In this document: positions 39,287 to 47,530 of the stretch, one piece after another
Layout of the letters: the number at the start of each line of letters is the position of its first letter
Numbering within the stretch: the stretch's first letter is position 1
Assembly (NCBI GenBank): GCA_011526585.1
Contig: WYBB01000215.1
Location: 1 to 57,168 of the forward strand
DNA from: Deltaproteobacteria bacterium
Lineage (GTDB): Bacteria; Myxococcota_A; UBA9042; PHBI01
Reading direction: 5' to 3'
Length of the DNA stretch: 57,168 bases
The notes under the pieces: model-generated
The model's database searches: none
What the model saw: the letters and a program-made list of their open reading frames with translations, nothing else
Told to the model about the DNA's origin: nothing
Program-made: the position numbers and the translations under genes

Positions 39287-41620
39287 GTGCTCGCAGCCGC
39301 GGCCTGCGGCGACGCCGGCGGCGCCCCGGCCGACACCACCCCGACCGACAGCGCGCCCTCCGATCTCACCGACACCGTCACGCTACCGGAATCCGTCTCG
39401 GAAACTCTCGATATCACTGATGATTCCGGCCCAGACCTCGCGCCGGAGATCATCGCCCCGCCGGCGGACTGGGATCCCGAGCCGGCCTCTGCGATGGACT
39501 GCGATCCCGCGCGCGCGATGCCGCTCCTCGACGCACTCCTCACCCACGCCGGCCTCACCCGCGAGACCTTCACCTTCTCGCCCGACGACTACGCCGGCTC
39601 GCACTACTTCGCCCGCGGCGACCTCGACGACCCCTTCCTGCTCCCGTCCTTCCGCCCGCGCCAGGCGGCCCCCTTGCAGAGCGGCTGCCTCGCCGCCGAG
39701 CTCGCCGGCCGTGTCGACGCGATCGCCGCCCGACCGCACCCGGTCGCCACGCTCATCCGCAGCGCCGCGCGCGAGCTCGACCGCCACCTCGACGGCGCCC
39801 CCGTCCTGCCCACCCCCCAGGGCGAGACCTCGCAGGCCGCGCTCGCCCAGGCGATCGCCGCCGCCGTCGCCGCCGCCGGCCACCCCTACGACCCGCCGAC
39901 CGCCGCCGTCGCCGCGCTGCCCGCCGCGCTCGCCGCCGACCTCGTGCCGATCTTCGTCGCGCTCTCCGACGCGCTCGCCGCCCAGCGCACCATGGCCGCG
40001 CAGGCCCCGACGCTCACCGCGCGCGGCTGGATCGAGGAGGCGGGCTTTTCCCTCGTGCCCGCCGCGCACTTCCAGTTCCTCGACAAGCTCGCCGTGCGCG
40101 AGCACCTCCTCGGCGAGCACACCCTGCCGCCGCTCTTCCTCGCCGCCGCGCGCGTCGCCTACGCCATCGAGTCGATCGACTGGTCGCCTCATCACGCCCT
40201 CGAGCTGACCTTCGATCTCGCGACCCCGATCGGCCGCATCCTCATCCGCGGCCCTGCGGCCGACATCTACCCGCCGGCCGGCCCCGACACCCTGCCGACC
40301 CTCTTCCTCCTCGACACCGGCGGCGACGACGTCCACCGCGACGACGTCGGCGCCGTGACCGACCCGCGCCTCGGCGTCTCGATCGCCATCGATCTCGGCG
40401 GCGACGATCACTACACCTACGATCCGATCGTCGACCCCGCCTCCGGCCTCGTGAGCGACGATCACGGCCGCTACCCCGCCGGCGACCCGGCCTCCCAGAA
40501 CGGCCCCGTCACCCGCTCGCGCCACGGTCGCCAGGGCTCGGGTCGCCACGGCGTCGGCATGCTCTTCGACCTCGGCCAGGGCGCCGATCGCTACGACTCG
40601 CTCGCCGCCTCCCAAGGCTACGCCGCGCTCGGCGTCGGCGTGCTCTTCGACGACGGCGGCGCCGATCACTACACCTCCGAGGTCGCGAGCCAGGGCGCCG
40701 CCATCTCCGGCATCGGCCTGCTCGTCGACCTCGGTGAAGGCACCGACACCTACCGCCTCGTCAACAGCGGCCAGGGCATGGCCGGCGTGCGCGGCTACGG
40801 CCTGCTCTTCGACCAGGCCGGCGACGACACCTACGAGGCCGACCCCGGCCCCATCGCCGCCGCCGATCCGACGCTGGCGCCCCAGCCGCTCTACTTCAGC
40901 CCGCAGATGGCCGGCCAGGCCAACAACTCGATGGCCCAGGGCGCCTCGACCGGGATCCGCTGGGACGCGCGCGGCCTCTTCCTCTCGGGCGGGATCGGCG
41001 TGCTGCGCGACGCCGCCGGCGACGACAGCTACCTCGCCGGCCTCTTCGCCCAGGGCGCCGGCTACTGGCAGGGCGTCGGGCTACTCTCCGACGGCGACGG
41101 GCGCGATCGCTACGACGCCCTCTATTACGTGCAGGGCGCGGGCGCGCACTACGCGCTCGGCCTCTTCATGGATGGCGGGCAGGGCGGCGACCAGCTCAAC
41201 CAGCGCCTGCCGCCCCAGTACGTGCAGGTCGGCAGCGGCCACGACTTCACGCTCGGCGTCTTCGTCAACGAGGCCGGCGACGACGTCTACCGCTACGCCG
41301 GCCTCGCCGCCGGCGCCTCGAATTGCAACGGCCTCGGCCTCTTCGTCGACAATGGCGGCGACGACACCTACACCACCGCCTCCGACTACGGCTCGGGCAT
41401 GGGCAACGTCAGCGGCGAGTGCCTCGCCGCCCGCCCCCTGCCCAAGAGCGTCGGCCTCATGCTCGACGCCGCCGGCGCCGACACCTACGCCTACCCCGCC
41501 GATTCGCCCTTCCCGATCCCGAGCGACGGCGGCACCTGGGGCCACGTGCGCAACGACCTTCCGAGCGAGCACGGCGCCGGCCTCGACGCCGAAGGCCGCT
41601 CCGGTCTGCACGCTCCATGA
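39287..41620 (+). CDS. Repeat lipoprotein with GDDxY/QG beta-repeats
   Basis: A 777-residue protein from GTG 39287, but that start leaves a crippled signal. In-frame upstream codons from 39254 (ATT) read (I)KGCVRLALPLVLAAAAC, a complete lipoprotein signal with Cys at position 18, so translation either begins at ATT 39254 or the ATG at 39262 lost frame by one extra base. The N-terminal half is helical; the C-terminal half (from about residue 340) has at least eight repeats of about 29 residues with consensus GxGxLFDxGGDDxYxxxxxxQG, probably a beta-solenoid with Asp-rich turns. No family known to me. It directly follows the sigma factor and may be cotranscribed. Confidence 0.72.
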   Translation: MLAAAACGDAGGAPADTTPTDSAPSDLTDTVTLPESVSETLDITDDSGPDLAPEIIAPPADWDPEPASAMDCDPARAMPLLDALLTHAGLTRETFTFSPDDYAGSHYFARGDLDDPFLLPSFRPRQAAPLQSGCLAAELAGRVDAIAARPHPVATLIRSAARELDRHLDGAPVLPTPQGETSQAALAQAIAAAVAAAGHPYDPPTAAVAALPAALAADLVPIFVALSDALAAQRTMAAQAPTLTARGWIEEAGFSLVPAAHFQFLDKLAVREHLLGEHTLPPLFLAAARVAYAIESIDWSPHHALELTFDLATPIGRILIRGPAADIYPPAGPDTLPTLFLLDTGGDDVHRDDVGAVTDPRLGVSIAIDLGGDDHYTYDPIVDPASGLVSDDHGRYPAGDPASQNGPVTRSRHGRQGSGRHGVGMLFDLGQGADRYDSLAASQGYAALGVGVLFDDGGADHYTSEVASQGAAISGIGLLVDLGEGTDTYRLVNSGQGMAGVRGYGLLFDQAGDDTYEADPGPIAAADPTLAPQPLYFSPQMAGQANNSMAQGASTGIRWDARGLFLSGGIGVLRDAAGDDSYLAGLFAQGAGYWQGVGLLSDGDGRDRYDALYYVQGAGAHYALGLFMDGGQGGDQLNQRLPPQYVQVGSGHDFTLGVFVNEAGDDVYRYAGLAAGASNCNGLGLFVDNGGDDTYTTASDYGSGMGNVSGECLAARPLPKSVGLMLDAAGADTYAYPADSPFPIPSDGGTWGHVRNDLPSEHGAGLDAEGRSGLHAP

Positions 41621-41657
41621 ACCTCGGCCCGGCCATGCGAACGTTCCGACCCCGTGG

Positions 41658-41686
41658 TTGACTCGCGTAGCACGGTTAGCTAACTC
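41658..41686 (+). promoter_or_regulatory. Putative promoter and operator of the toxin-antitoxin pair (leaderless)
   Basis: TTGACT (41658-41663) is followed after 17 bases by TAACTC (41681-41686). The perfect palindrome GTTAGCTAAC (41675-41684) overlaps the -10. The predicted transcript start falls on or next to the antitoxin ATG at 41694 and no ribosome site is present, so the mRNA would be leaderless. The palindrome is a natural operator for the Phd-type antitoxin, which usually autoregulates. Confidence 0.5.
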
Positions 41687-41693
41687 GTTGGTC

Positions 41694-41915
41694 ATGATCG
41701 AAGTCAACGTGCACGAGGCCAAGACCCAGCTCTCCCGACTCCTCCAGCGCGTCGAAGCGGGCGAGGAGGTCATCATCGCCCGGGCCGGACAGCCGGTGGC
41801 ACGCCTGGTACCGGTCGCGCGTCGCGTGCTCGGCGTCGACGAGGGTGTCTTCCGCGTGCCCGACGACTTCGACGAGCCATTGCCGGACAGCATCCTCGAC
41901 GACTTCGCGCGATGA
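41694..41915 (+). CDS. Phd/YefM-family antitoxin
   Basis: A 73-residue protein with the family pattern VNVHEAKTQLSRLLQRVEAGEEVIIARAGQPVARLVP: an N-terminal DNA-binding beta/alpha fold, then an acidic, disordered C-terminus that wraps and inhibits the toxin (PDDFDEPLPDSILDDFA). Its stop overlaps the toxin ATG by 4 bases (ATGA). It should bind the palindrome in its own promoter and repress the operon. Confidence 0.93.
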   Translation: MIEVNVHEAKTQLSRLLQRVEAGEEVIIARAGQPVARLVPVARRVLGVDEGVFRVPDDFDEPLPDSILDDFAR

Positions 41916-42304
41916 GGCTGCTCCTCGATACGCACTGCTGGCTCTGGCTCAACGCCGAGCCCAAGCGCTTCTCGAAAAAGGTCCGTGCGCGCCTCGAGGA
42001 TCCCGACACCGAGCTCCTGCTCTCCTCGGCGAGCTGTTGGGAGATCGCGATCAAGTTCGCGCTCGGCAAGCTCGCGTTGCCGAGCCCGCCCGACGAGTAC
42101 GTACCCTCACGCATGCACCTCACTCGCACGAGCGCGCTGCCGATCACGCCACGCCACGCGCTCCACGTAGCCGCGCTCCCCGCGCTGCATCGGGATCCCT
42201 TCGATCGCCTGATCGTCGCCCAGGCTCATCTCGAGGGGCTGGTCCTTCTCACCGCCGATCCCGCCGTGCGCGCCTATCCGATCGAGACCTTGCGACCGCG
42301 CTGA
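41912..42304 (+). CDS. vapC: PIN-domain ribonuclease toxin, VapC family
   Basis: A 130-residue PIN-domain protein with the acidic catalytic set Asp6, Glu44 (SSASCWEIAIK), Asp95/Asp98 (RDPFDRLIVAQA) and Asp116 (TADPAV). This is the VapC subgroup usually paired with Phd-type rather than VapB-type antitoxins. It likely cleaves specific tRNAs or rRNA to halt translation. Translationally coupled to the antitoxin. All key acidic residues are present, so it looks active. Confidence 0.93.
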   Translation: MRLLLDTHCWLWLNAEPKRFSKKVRARLEDPDTELLLSSASCWEIAIKFALGKLALPSPPDEYVPSRMHLTRTSALPITPRHALHVAALPALHRDPFDRLIVAQAHLEGLVLLTADPAVRAYPIETLRPR

Positions 42305-42362
42305 TCACGCACCGCGCTCGCTCACGACCGTCACCGTGGCGTTGACCCGCGCTCACCGCGCA

Positions 42363-43265
42363 TCAATGCATGCGCGCCGGGCTCGACCCGGGGCCCGCGA
42401 TGAGCCCCGCGATCTCGCCCGCGACCTGCGCCCCGATGAGCAGCGCGATCGCCGGCGCCGCCCGCACTCCCGCCAGTCGATAGCCCGGCTTCTTCATCAC
42501 CACGCGCGCCGCGATCCGCGCCGTGCTCGACGCGATCCGCCACGGCCCCAGCGCGATCCTTCGCGCCGCCTCGCGCACGCCCCGCTCGCGCTCGTCGCCG
42601 ACGAGACAGGTGCGGCAGCGCGCGTCGTCGAAGTGCACGAGCACCGTGCCCACGGTGCCGAGCCGCTGGTCGTGTACGACGTGCACGCGCTCGTCGACGG
42701 CGAAGCGCACCCCGGCCGCCCTCAGCGCGAGCTGCAGCTCGGTCAGCGTGTCGCGATCGCTCACCTGGTGCGCCGCCAGGCTCGCGCGCTTGAACGACAC
42801 GTTGGCCTGCCCGAAGACGCAGGTCTGTGCGACCGCCGCCGCCACCGGCCGCACGAACGCGGTGTTCGAGATGAAGAAGGACGCCTCGTCGATCAGCGCC
42901 TCGCGCGCGCCGTTGTCGACCGAGCCGCCGATCACCGCTGCCTCGGGGTGCCGCGTGTGCGCCGCCAGCACCTCGCGACAATATCCCTCGCTCGGCACGC
43001 AGTGGTCCTCGATCACCGCGACGATCTCGCCGCGCGCCCGCGCGATCGCCTCGGCCCGACAGCGGTAGGGCGACGCCCCCGGCCGCTCCATGACCGCGAC
43101 CTCGTCGCCCCAGCTCGCCTCGCGCACCACGCCGCGCCCGTCGTTGCTCGCGACGATCACCTCGGCGCCGAGCGCGCGCACCTGCGGCACCAGCGCCTCC
43201 AGGCACGGCTTCACCGCCGGCCACGGCTCCGTCACCGCCAGCACGACCGTCAGCGGCACGCCCAT
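42363..43265 (-). CDS. Family 2-like glycosyltransferase
   Basis: A 300-residue protein with a GT-A-like start (LTVVLAVTEPWPAVKPCLEAL), an AVIEDHCVPSEGY motif equivalent to the DxD-containing site, and GGSVDNGARE. A C-terminal hydrophobic stretch (about 270-290, AAPAIALLIGAQVAGEIAGLIAG) may be a membrane anchor. Acceptor unknown. GGAGGGTAC lies just upstream of the ATG. It is 16 bases downstream of the histidine kinase gene, in the same operon. Confidence 0.75.
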   Translation of the reverse strand: MGVPLTVVLAVTEPWPAVKPCLEALVPQVRALGAEVIVASNDGRGVVREASWGDEVAVMERPGASPYRCRAEAIARARGEIVAVIEDHCVPSEGYCREVLAAHTRHPEAAVIGGSVDNGAREALIDEASFFISNTAFVRPVAAAVAQTCVFGQANVSFKRASLAAHQVSDRDTLTELQLALRAAGVRFAVDERVHVVHDQRLGTVGTVLVHFDDARCRTCLVGDERERGVREAARRIALGPWRIASSTARIAARVVMKKPGYRLAGVRAAPAIALLIGAQVAGEIAGLIAGPGSSPARMH

Positions 43266-43281
43266 GTACCCTCCGCCTCGC

Positions 43282-44580
43282 TCACCCGATGCGCCCCGCG
43301 ATGTGCCCCTCGGGGATCGTCAGCGTCAGCGTCGTCCCGCGCACGCCGTCGCTGGTGATCGTCAGCTCTCCTCCGAGCGCTCGCGCCAGCGCGCGCGACG
43401 TCGGCAACCCGAGCCCGGTGTCGACGCTGCCGCGACCGTGCAGCGCGGCGGCTCCGAACGGCTCGAAGATCGCCGCCTGCAGCGAGGGCGCCACCCCCGG
43501 CCCGTCGTCGCTCACGCTCAGCGCGATCCCCTCGGGCCCCCGCATCATCGTCACCTCGACCCGCGTGCCCTCCGGCGTATGCCGCAGCGCGTTGCGCACC
43601 AGGTTCTGCACGATGCGCCTCATGAACCTCGGGTCGGTGCGCACGCGCGCCTTCACCGCGAGCGTCAGCACGAGCTCGTGCTCGCCCTGGCGCGCCGCCT
43701 CGCGGAACGCTTCGACCGCGTCGCGCACCACCGCCTCGAGCTCGACCTCCTCGACGATCGCCACGAGCTGTCCGCGCTCCGCCTGGCTCGCCTGCAGCAC
43801 CCCGCGGATCATCTCCGAGAGCTCGCCGCAGCTCCTGAGCGCCCGCTCGACCATCGCGTCGTCCGCCGCCGCCGGCTCGTGCGCGAGCTGTCGCCTCAGG
43901 ATCTGCAGCATCGCCGAGATCCCCGCCACCGGGTTCTGCAGGTCGTGCACGATCATGTCGGTGATGCGCTGCTTGTCCGCCTGAACCCTGCGCAGCTCCG
44001 CGTTGGTGTCGGCCAGCGCCGCCGTCCTCGCCGCGACGCGCGCCTCCAGCTCGGCGTAGACCTGCACGTTCTCGAGCGCGATCGACGTGCTGTTCGCGAG
44101 CGCCGCCAGGAGCTCCACCTCGCGCTCGCTCGCCGCGTGCTGGTGCGCCCAGTACGCCCCGATCGCCCCGATCGGGCTCGCGGGACGCACCGGCACCATC
44201 ACCATGCTCCTGACGAAGGTCGGCCGATACACGTCGGCCGGCACCCGATCATCGGCGAACACGTCGCCGATCACCACGCGCTCGCCATGGCCCATCACCC
44301 AGCCGCTCACGCACGCCTGCATCGGGAAGCGCTGCCCCTTCCACAAGGGCGCGATCGCGTCCTCGTCCGCGTAGAAGCACTGCTGGCCGTCGCGCAGCAC
44401 GAAGGTCGCGCCATCCGCGCCGGTCAACTGCCGCGCCGAGCGCCTGACGATCTCCTGCACCGCCTCGAGCGTGCGCGCCAGCGACAGCTCCTGCACGACC
44501 GCGATCAGGCGCTCCATCGCATGCGCCGGAGATCGCTCGGCGCCGGCGCGGTCCTCTTGTGTCAAGGTCGAGCTGACCAT
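43282..44580 (-). CDS. Soluble GAF-domain sensor histidine kinase
   Basis: A 432-residue cytosolic kinase: GAF domain (about 25-175), coiled coil (175-205), HisKA with phospho-acceptor His212 in IVHDLQNPVAG, and a HATPase domain ending with DDGPGVAPS and VDTGLGLPTSRALARALGG. No transmembrane segment. Upstream open frame beyond ATG 44580 is not protein-like; GGGAG lies 9 bases before it. No response regulator is adjacent, so it is an orphan kinase in this window. Divergent from the aminotransferase at 44748. Confidence 0.9.
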   Translation of the reverse strand: MVSSTLTQEDRAGAERSPAHAMERLIAVVQELSLARTLEAVQEIVRRSARQLTGADGATFVLRDGQQCFYADEDAIAPLWKGQRFPMQACVSGWVMGHGERVVIGDVFADDRVPADVYRPTFVRSMVMVPVRPASPIGAIGAYWAHQHAASEREVELLAALANSTSIALENVQVYAELEARVAARTAALADTNAELRRVQADKQRITDMIVHDLQNPVAGISAMLQILRRQLAHEPAAADDAMVERALRSCGELSEMIRGVLQASQAERGQLVAIVEEVELEAVVRDAVEAFREAARQGEHELVLTLAVKARVRTDPRFMRRIVQNLVRNALRHTPEGTRVEVTMMRGPEGIALSVSDDGPGVAPSLQAAIFEPFGAAALHGRGSVDTGLGLPTSRALARALGGELTITSDGVRGTTLTLTIPEGHIAGRIG

Positions 44581-44747
44581 CGCGCACGACTCCCGGGAAG
44601 CGACGTGCGATTCTAAGGCGCCGTGCGCTCCGCCACAAGCCGCGGGCTCGCGCGTCACGCTCCGCCGCGATACGCTATGCTGTCTCGACGAGGGCCACCC
44701 GCCGCGGGTGGCTCGACCCACATCCACCCGTTCAGACGGAGCTCACG

Positions 44748-46055
44748 ATGGGCAACGCCATGACGCCGCCCACCCCGGCCTGGGGAGCGCCTCACCTCAG
44801 CCTCGCCGTGCGCGGCCTCAAGCCCTCGCCGACGGTCGCGATCAACGAGCGCTCCGACGCGCTTCGCCAACAAGGCCGCCGCATCTACAAGCTCGGCCTC
44901 GGCCAGTCGCCCTTCCCGGTGCCCGAGCCGGTCGTCGCCTCGCTGCGCGAGCACGCCCACGAAAAGGCCTACCTGCCCGTCAAGGGCCTGCCCGCCCTGC
45001 GCGCCGCCGTCGCCGCCTACGAGCAGCGCACCATCGATCTCGCGTGCGACGCCGAGGACGTCATCATCGCGCCGGGCTCGAAGGAGCTGATGTTCCTCCT
45101 CCAGGTCACCTTCTACGGTGACCTCATCGTGCCGACCCCGGCCTGGGTCTCCTACGCCCCCCAAGCCCACATCCTCCAGCGCACCGTCGAGTACCTGCCG
45201 ATGCGCGAGGCCGACGGCTGGCGCCTCGACCCCGACGCGCTGGCCGAGTGCTGCAAGGACGACCCCACGCGACCGCGCGTGCTCATCCTGAACTACCCCT
45301 CCAACCCCGCCGGCACGACCTACGACCGCGCCCACCTCGAGCGCCTCGCCGACGTCGCCCGTCGCTACGGCGTGATCGTGCTCTCCGACGAGATCTACGG
45401 CGAGCTGCACTTCCAGGGTCGGCAGCCGTCGATCGCCACCGCCTACCCCGAGGGCACCATCGTCAGCACGGGCCTCTCCAAGTGGTGCGGCGCCGGCGGC
45501 TGGCGCCTGGGCGCCTTCGTCTTCCCGCGGCAGCTGCGCTGGCTCCAGGACGCGATGGCCGCCGTTGCCTCCGAGAGCTACACCGCCACCAGCGCGCCGA
45601 TCCAGTACGCCGCCATCACCGCCTTCCAGGGCGGCCCCGCCATCGCCGCCTACCTCGTGCGCGCGCGCCGGATCCTCGCCGCGCTGGGCGCCTTCGTCAC
45701 CGCCCGGCTCCGCGCCGCCCGCGTCACGCTGCCCGATCCCGAAGGCGGCTTCTACGTCTTCGCCGACTTCGCCGCGCACCGCGCCGCCTTTGCCGCCCGC
45801 GGCATCACCACCTCGGTCCAGCTCGCCGAGCGCCTGCTCGAAGACACCGGCGTCGCCCTCCTGCCCGGCAACGCCTTCGGTCGCCCCAAGGACGAGCTCA
45901 CCGTGCGCATCGCCTACGTCGACTTCGACGGCGCCCGCGCCATGGCAAACCTGCCTGACGGGCCCGGCCTGCCCGACCCGGCCTGGCTCCGCCAGCACTG
46001 CACTCCCGTCGTCGAGGCCATCGACCAGGTGCACGCCTGGACCCTGCAAGCGTAA
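44748..46055 (+). CDS. PLP-dependent class I aminotransferase
   Basis: A 435-residue fold-type I enzyme. NYPSNPAGTTYD, the aspartate in IVLSDEIYGEL, the Schiff-base Lys in STGLSKWCGAGGWRLGAF, and Arg near the C-terminus (LTVRIAYVDFDG) are present. CGGAGCTCACG precedes the ATG. A role in amino-acid synthesis or degradation is likely; the substrate cannot be told. It is not closely similar by eye to the aminotransferase at 21288. A small gap of 58 bases separates it from the porin gene downstream. Confidence 0.88.
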   Translation: MGNAMTPPTPAWGAPHLSLAVRGLKPSPTVAINERSDALRQQGRRIYKLGLGQSPFPVPEPVVASLREHAHEKAYLPVKGLPALRAAVAAYEQRTIDLACDAEDVIIAPGSKELMFLLQVTFYGDLIVPTPAWVSYAPQAHILQRTVEYLPMREADGWRLDPDALAECCKDDPTRPRVLILNYPSNPAGTTYDRAHLERLADVARRYGVIVLSDEIYGELHFQGRQPSIATAYPEGTIVSTGLSKWCGAGGWRLGAFVFPRQLRWLQDAMAAVASESYTATSAPIQYAAITAFQGGPAIAAYLVRARRILAALGAFVTARLRAARVTLPDPEGGFYVFADFAAHRAAFAARGITTSVQLAERLLEDTGVALLPGNAFGRPKDELTVRIAYVDFDGARAMANLPDGPGLPDPAWLRQHCTPVVEAIDQVHAWTLQA

Positions 46056-46113
46056 CGCTTGCCGGCCCGCACCAATCCGGGCACCATCTCGCGACTCCTC
46101 ACAGGGACCCGCC

Positions 46114-47529
46114 TTGAACCGTCGCCTCCTCCCGCTCGCCGTCGCCCTCGCGCTCTGCATCGCGCCCGCGCTGGCGCCCAGCCCCGCCCACGCCGGCGCC
46201 TTCTACCTGCCCGAGCGCGGCGCCCGCGCGCTCTCGCTCGGCGGCGCCTTCATCGCCGGCGCCGACGACCTCAACGCCCAGTGGCTCAACCCCGCCGCGC
46301 TCACCCGCCTGAGCCACGACCTCGCGCTCTACCTCGACTTCGCCGTGATCTTCTCCGATCAGTCCTTTCGCCGCCAGGACGACCCCGAGGTCATGCGCAA
46401 GGACCCGCGCTACGCCGCCGGCTTCCCCACCGTCGAGGACACCGGCCCGCCCTTTCCCGACCCCTCGCTGGCGGTCGCCTCGAACTTCGGCCTCGAGGAT
46501 TTCGTATTCTGTCTCGGCGCTTACGGCCCCTACGCCGGCACCAATCAGTGGCCCGAGGACGGGCCGCAGCGCTACTCGCTCGTCAACCTCTCGGCGCTCG
46601 AGTTCTTCGTGCAGTTCTCGGCCGCCTGGCGTCCCTCCAAGCACTTCGCCGTCGGCGTCGGCCTGCAGTGGGTGATCACCGCCATCAAGCAGCGCCTGGT
46701 GATCTCCTCCTATCCCGGCGTCTTCGGCTGGCCCGAGCAGCGCGACCTCGACACCCTCGCCGAGGTCGACGTCGCCGACGGCTTCTCCCCCTCGGGCAAC
46801 GTCGGCCTGCTCATCACCCCGCTGACCGGCTTCGACATCGGCCTCTCGCTCCAGCTCCCGGTCTCGGCCGAGGCCTCCGGCACGCTGCGCGTCAACAAGC
46901 CGAGCCACTACTACTTCTCCGACACCGAGATCGTCGGCGACAAGATCGACGTCGCGCTCGACTTCCCCGCCATCGCGCGCCTCGGCCTGCGCCTCTACGA
47001 AGACGGCCTCTGGTCGGTCGAGCTCGCCTCGGTGCTCGAGATGTGGAGCGCGCTCGACGTGATCTCGGTCTCCCCCGGCGGCGACGGGATCTACTTCGAG
47101 GGCGTGCCCGGGATCGGCCGCTACACCGTCAAGCCCTTCGACATCGAGCAGCACTACAAGGACGTGATCTCGCTCCGCCTCGGCGGCTCATGGGCCCCGG
47201 GCGCCGGCGACTACACCGTGCGCGCCGGCTTCTTCTACGAAAACGGCGCGCCGCCGGACCGAACCTTGACGGTGCTCGACATCGACGGCGACAAGATCGG
47301 CATCACCCTTGGCGGCACCGCGCGCTTCGGCAAGTTCCAGCTCGACCTCGCGGCCGCCTGGATCGAGACCTTCCAGCGCGCCGTGCCCAACTCGGAAAAA
47401 GCCCAGGTGAACCCGATCTACACCGCCGACGACGAGCCCTTCGACGACACCGAGCCGAGCTATGTCGGCAACGGCACCTACTCGGCGCGCAACTTCATCA
47501 TCGCCACCACCTTCAGCGCGGGGTTCTGA
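46114..47529 (+). CDS. FadL/OmpP1-family outer-membrane transport protein
   Basis: A 471-residue barrel. Signal peptide 1-27, followed by the FadL-type hatch sequence GAFYLPERGARALSLGGAFIAGADDLNAQWLNPAAL, then amphipathic beta-strands with aromatic girdles, and a C-terminal Phe. Members take up long-chain fatty acids or other hydrophobic molecules across the outer membrane. The start is TTG at 46114 with AGGGA upstream; no in-frame ATG fits. The next gene starts one base after its stop, so the pair is an operon. Confidence 0.88.
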   Translation: MNRRLLPLAVALALCIAPALAPSPAHAGAFYLPERGARALSLGGAFIAGADDLNAQWLNPAALTRLSHDLALYLDFAVIFSDQSFRRQDDPEVMRKDPRYAAGFPTVEDTGPPFPDPSLAVASNFGLEDFVFCLGAYGPYAGTNQWPEDGPQRYSLVNLSALEFFVQFSAAWRPSKHFAVGVGLQWVITAIKQRLVISSYPGVFGWPEQRDLDTLAEVDVADGFSPSGNVGLLITPLTGFDIGLSLQLPVSAEASGTLRVNKPSHYYFSDTEIVGDKIDVALDFPAIARLGLRLYEDGLWSVELASVLEMWSALDVISVSPGGDGIYFEGVPGIGRYTVKPFDIEQHYKDVISLRLGGSWAPGAGDYTVRAGFFYENGAPPDRTLTVLDIDGDKIGITLGGTARFGKFQLDLAAAWIETFQRAVPNSEKAQVNPIYTADDEPFDDTEPSYVGNGTYSARNFIIATTFSAGF

Positions 47530-47530
47530 C

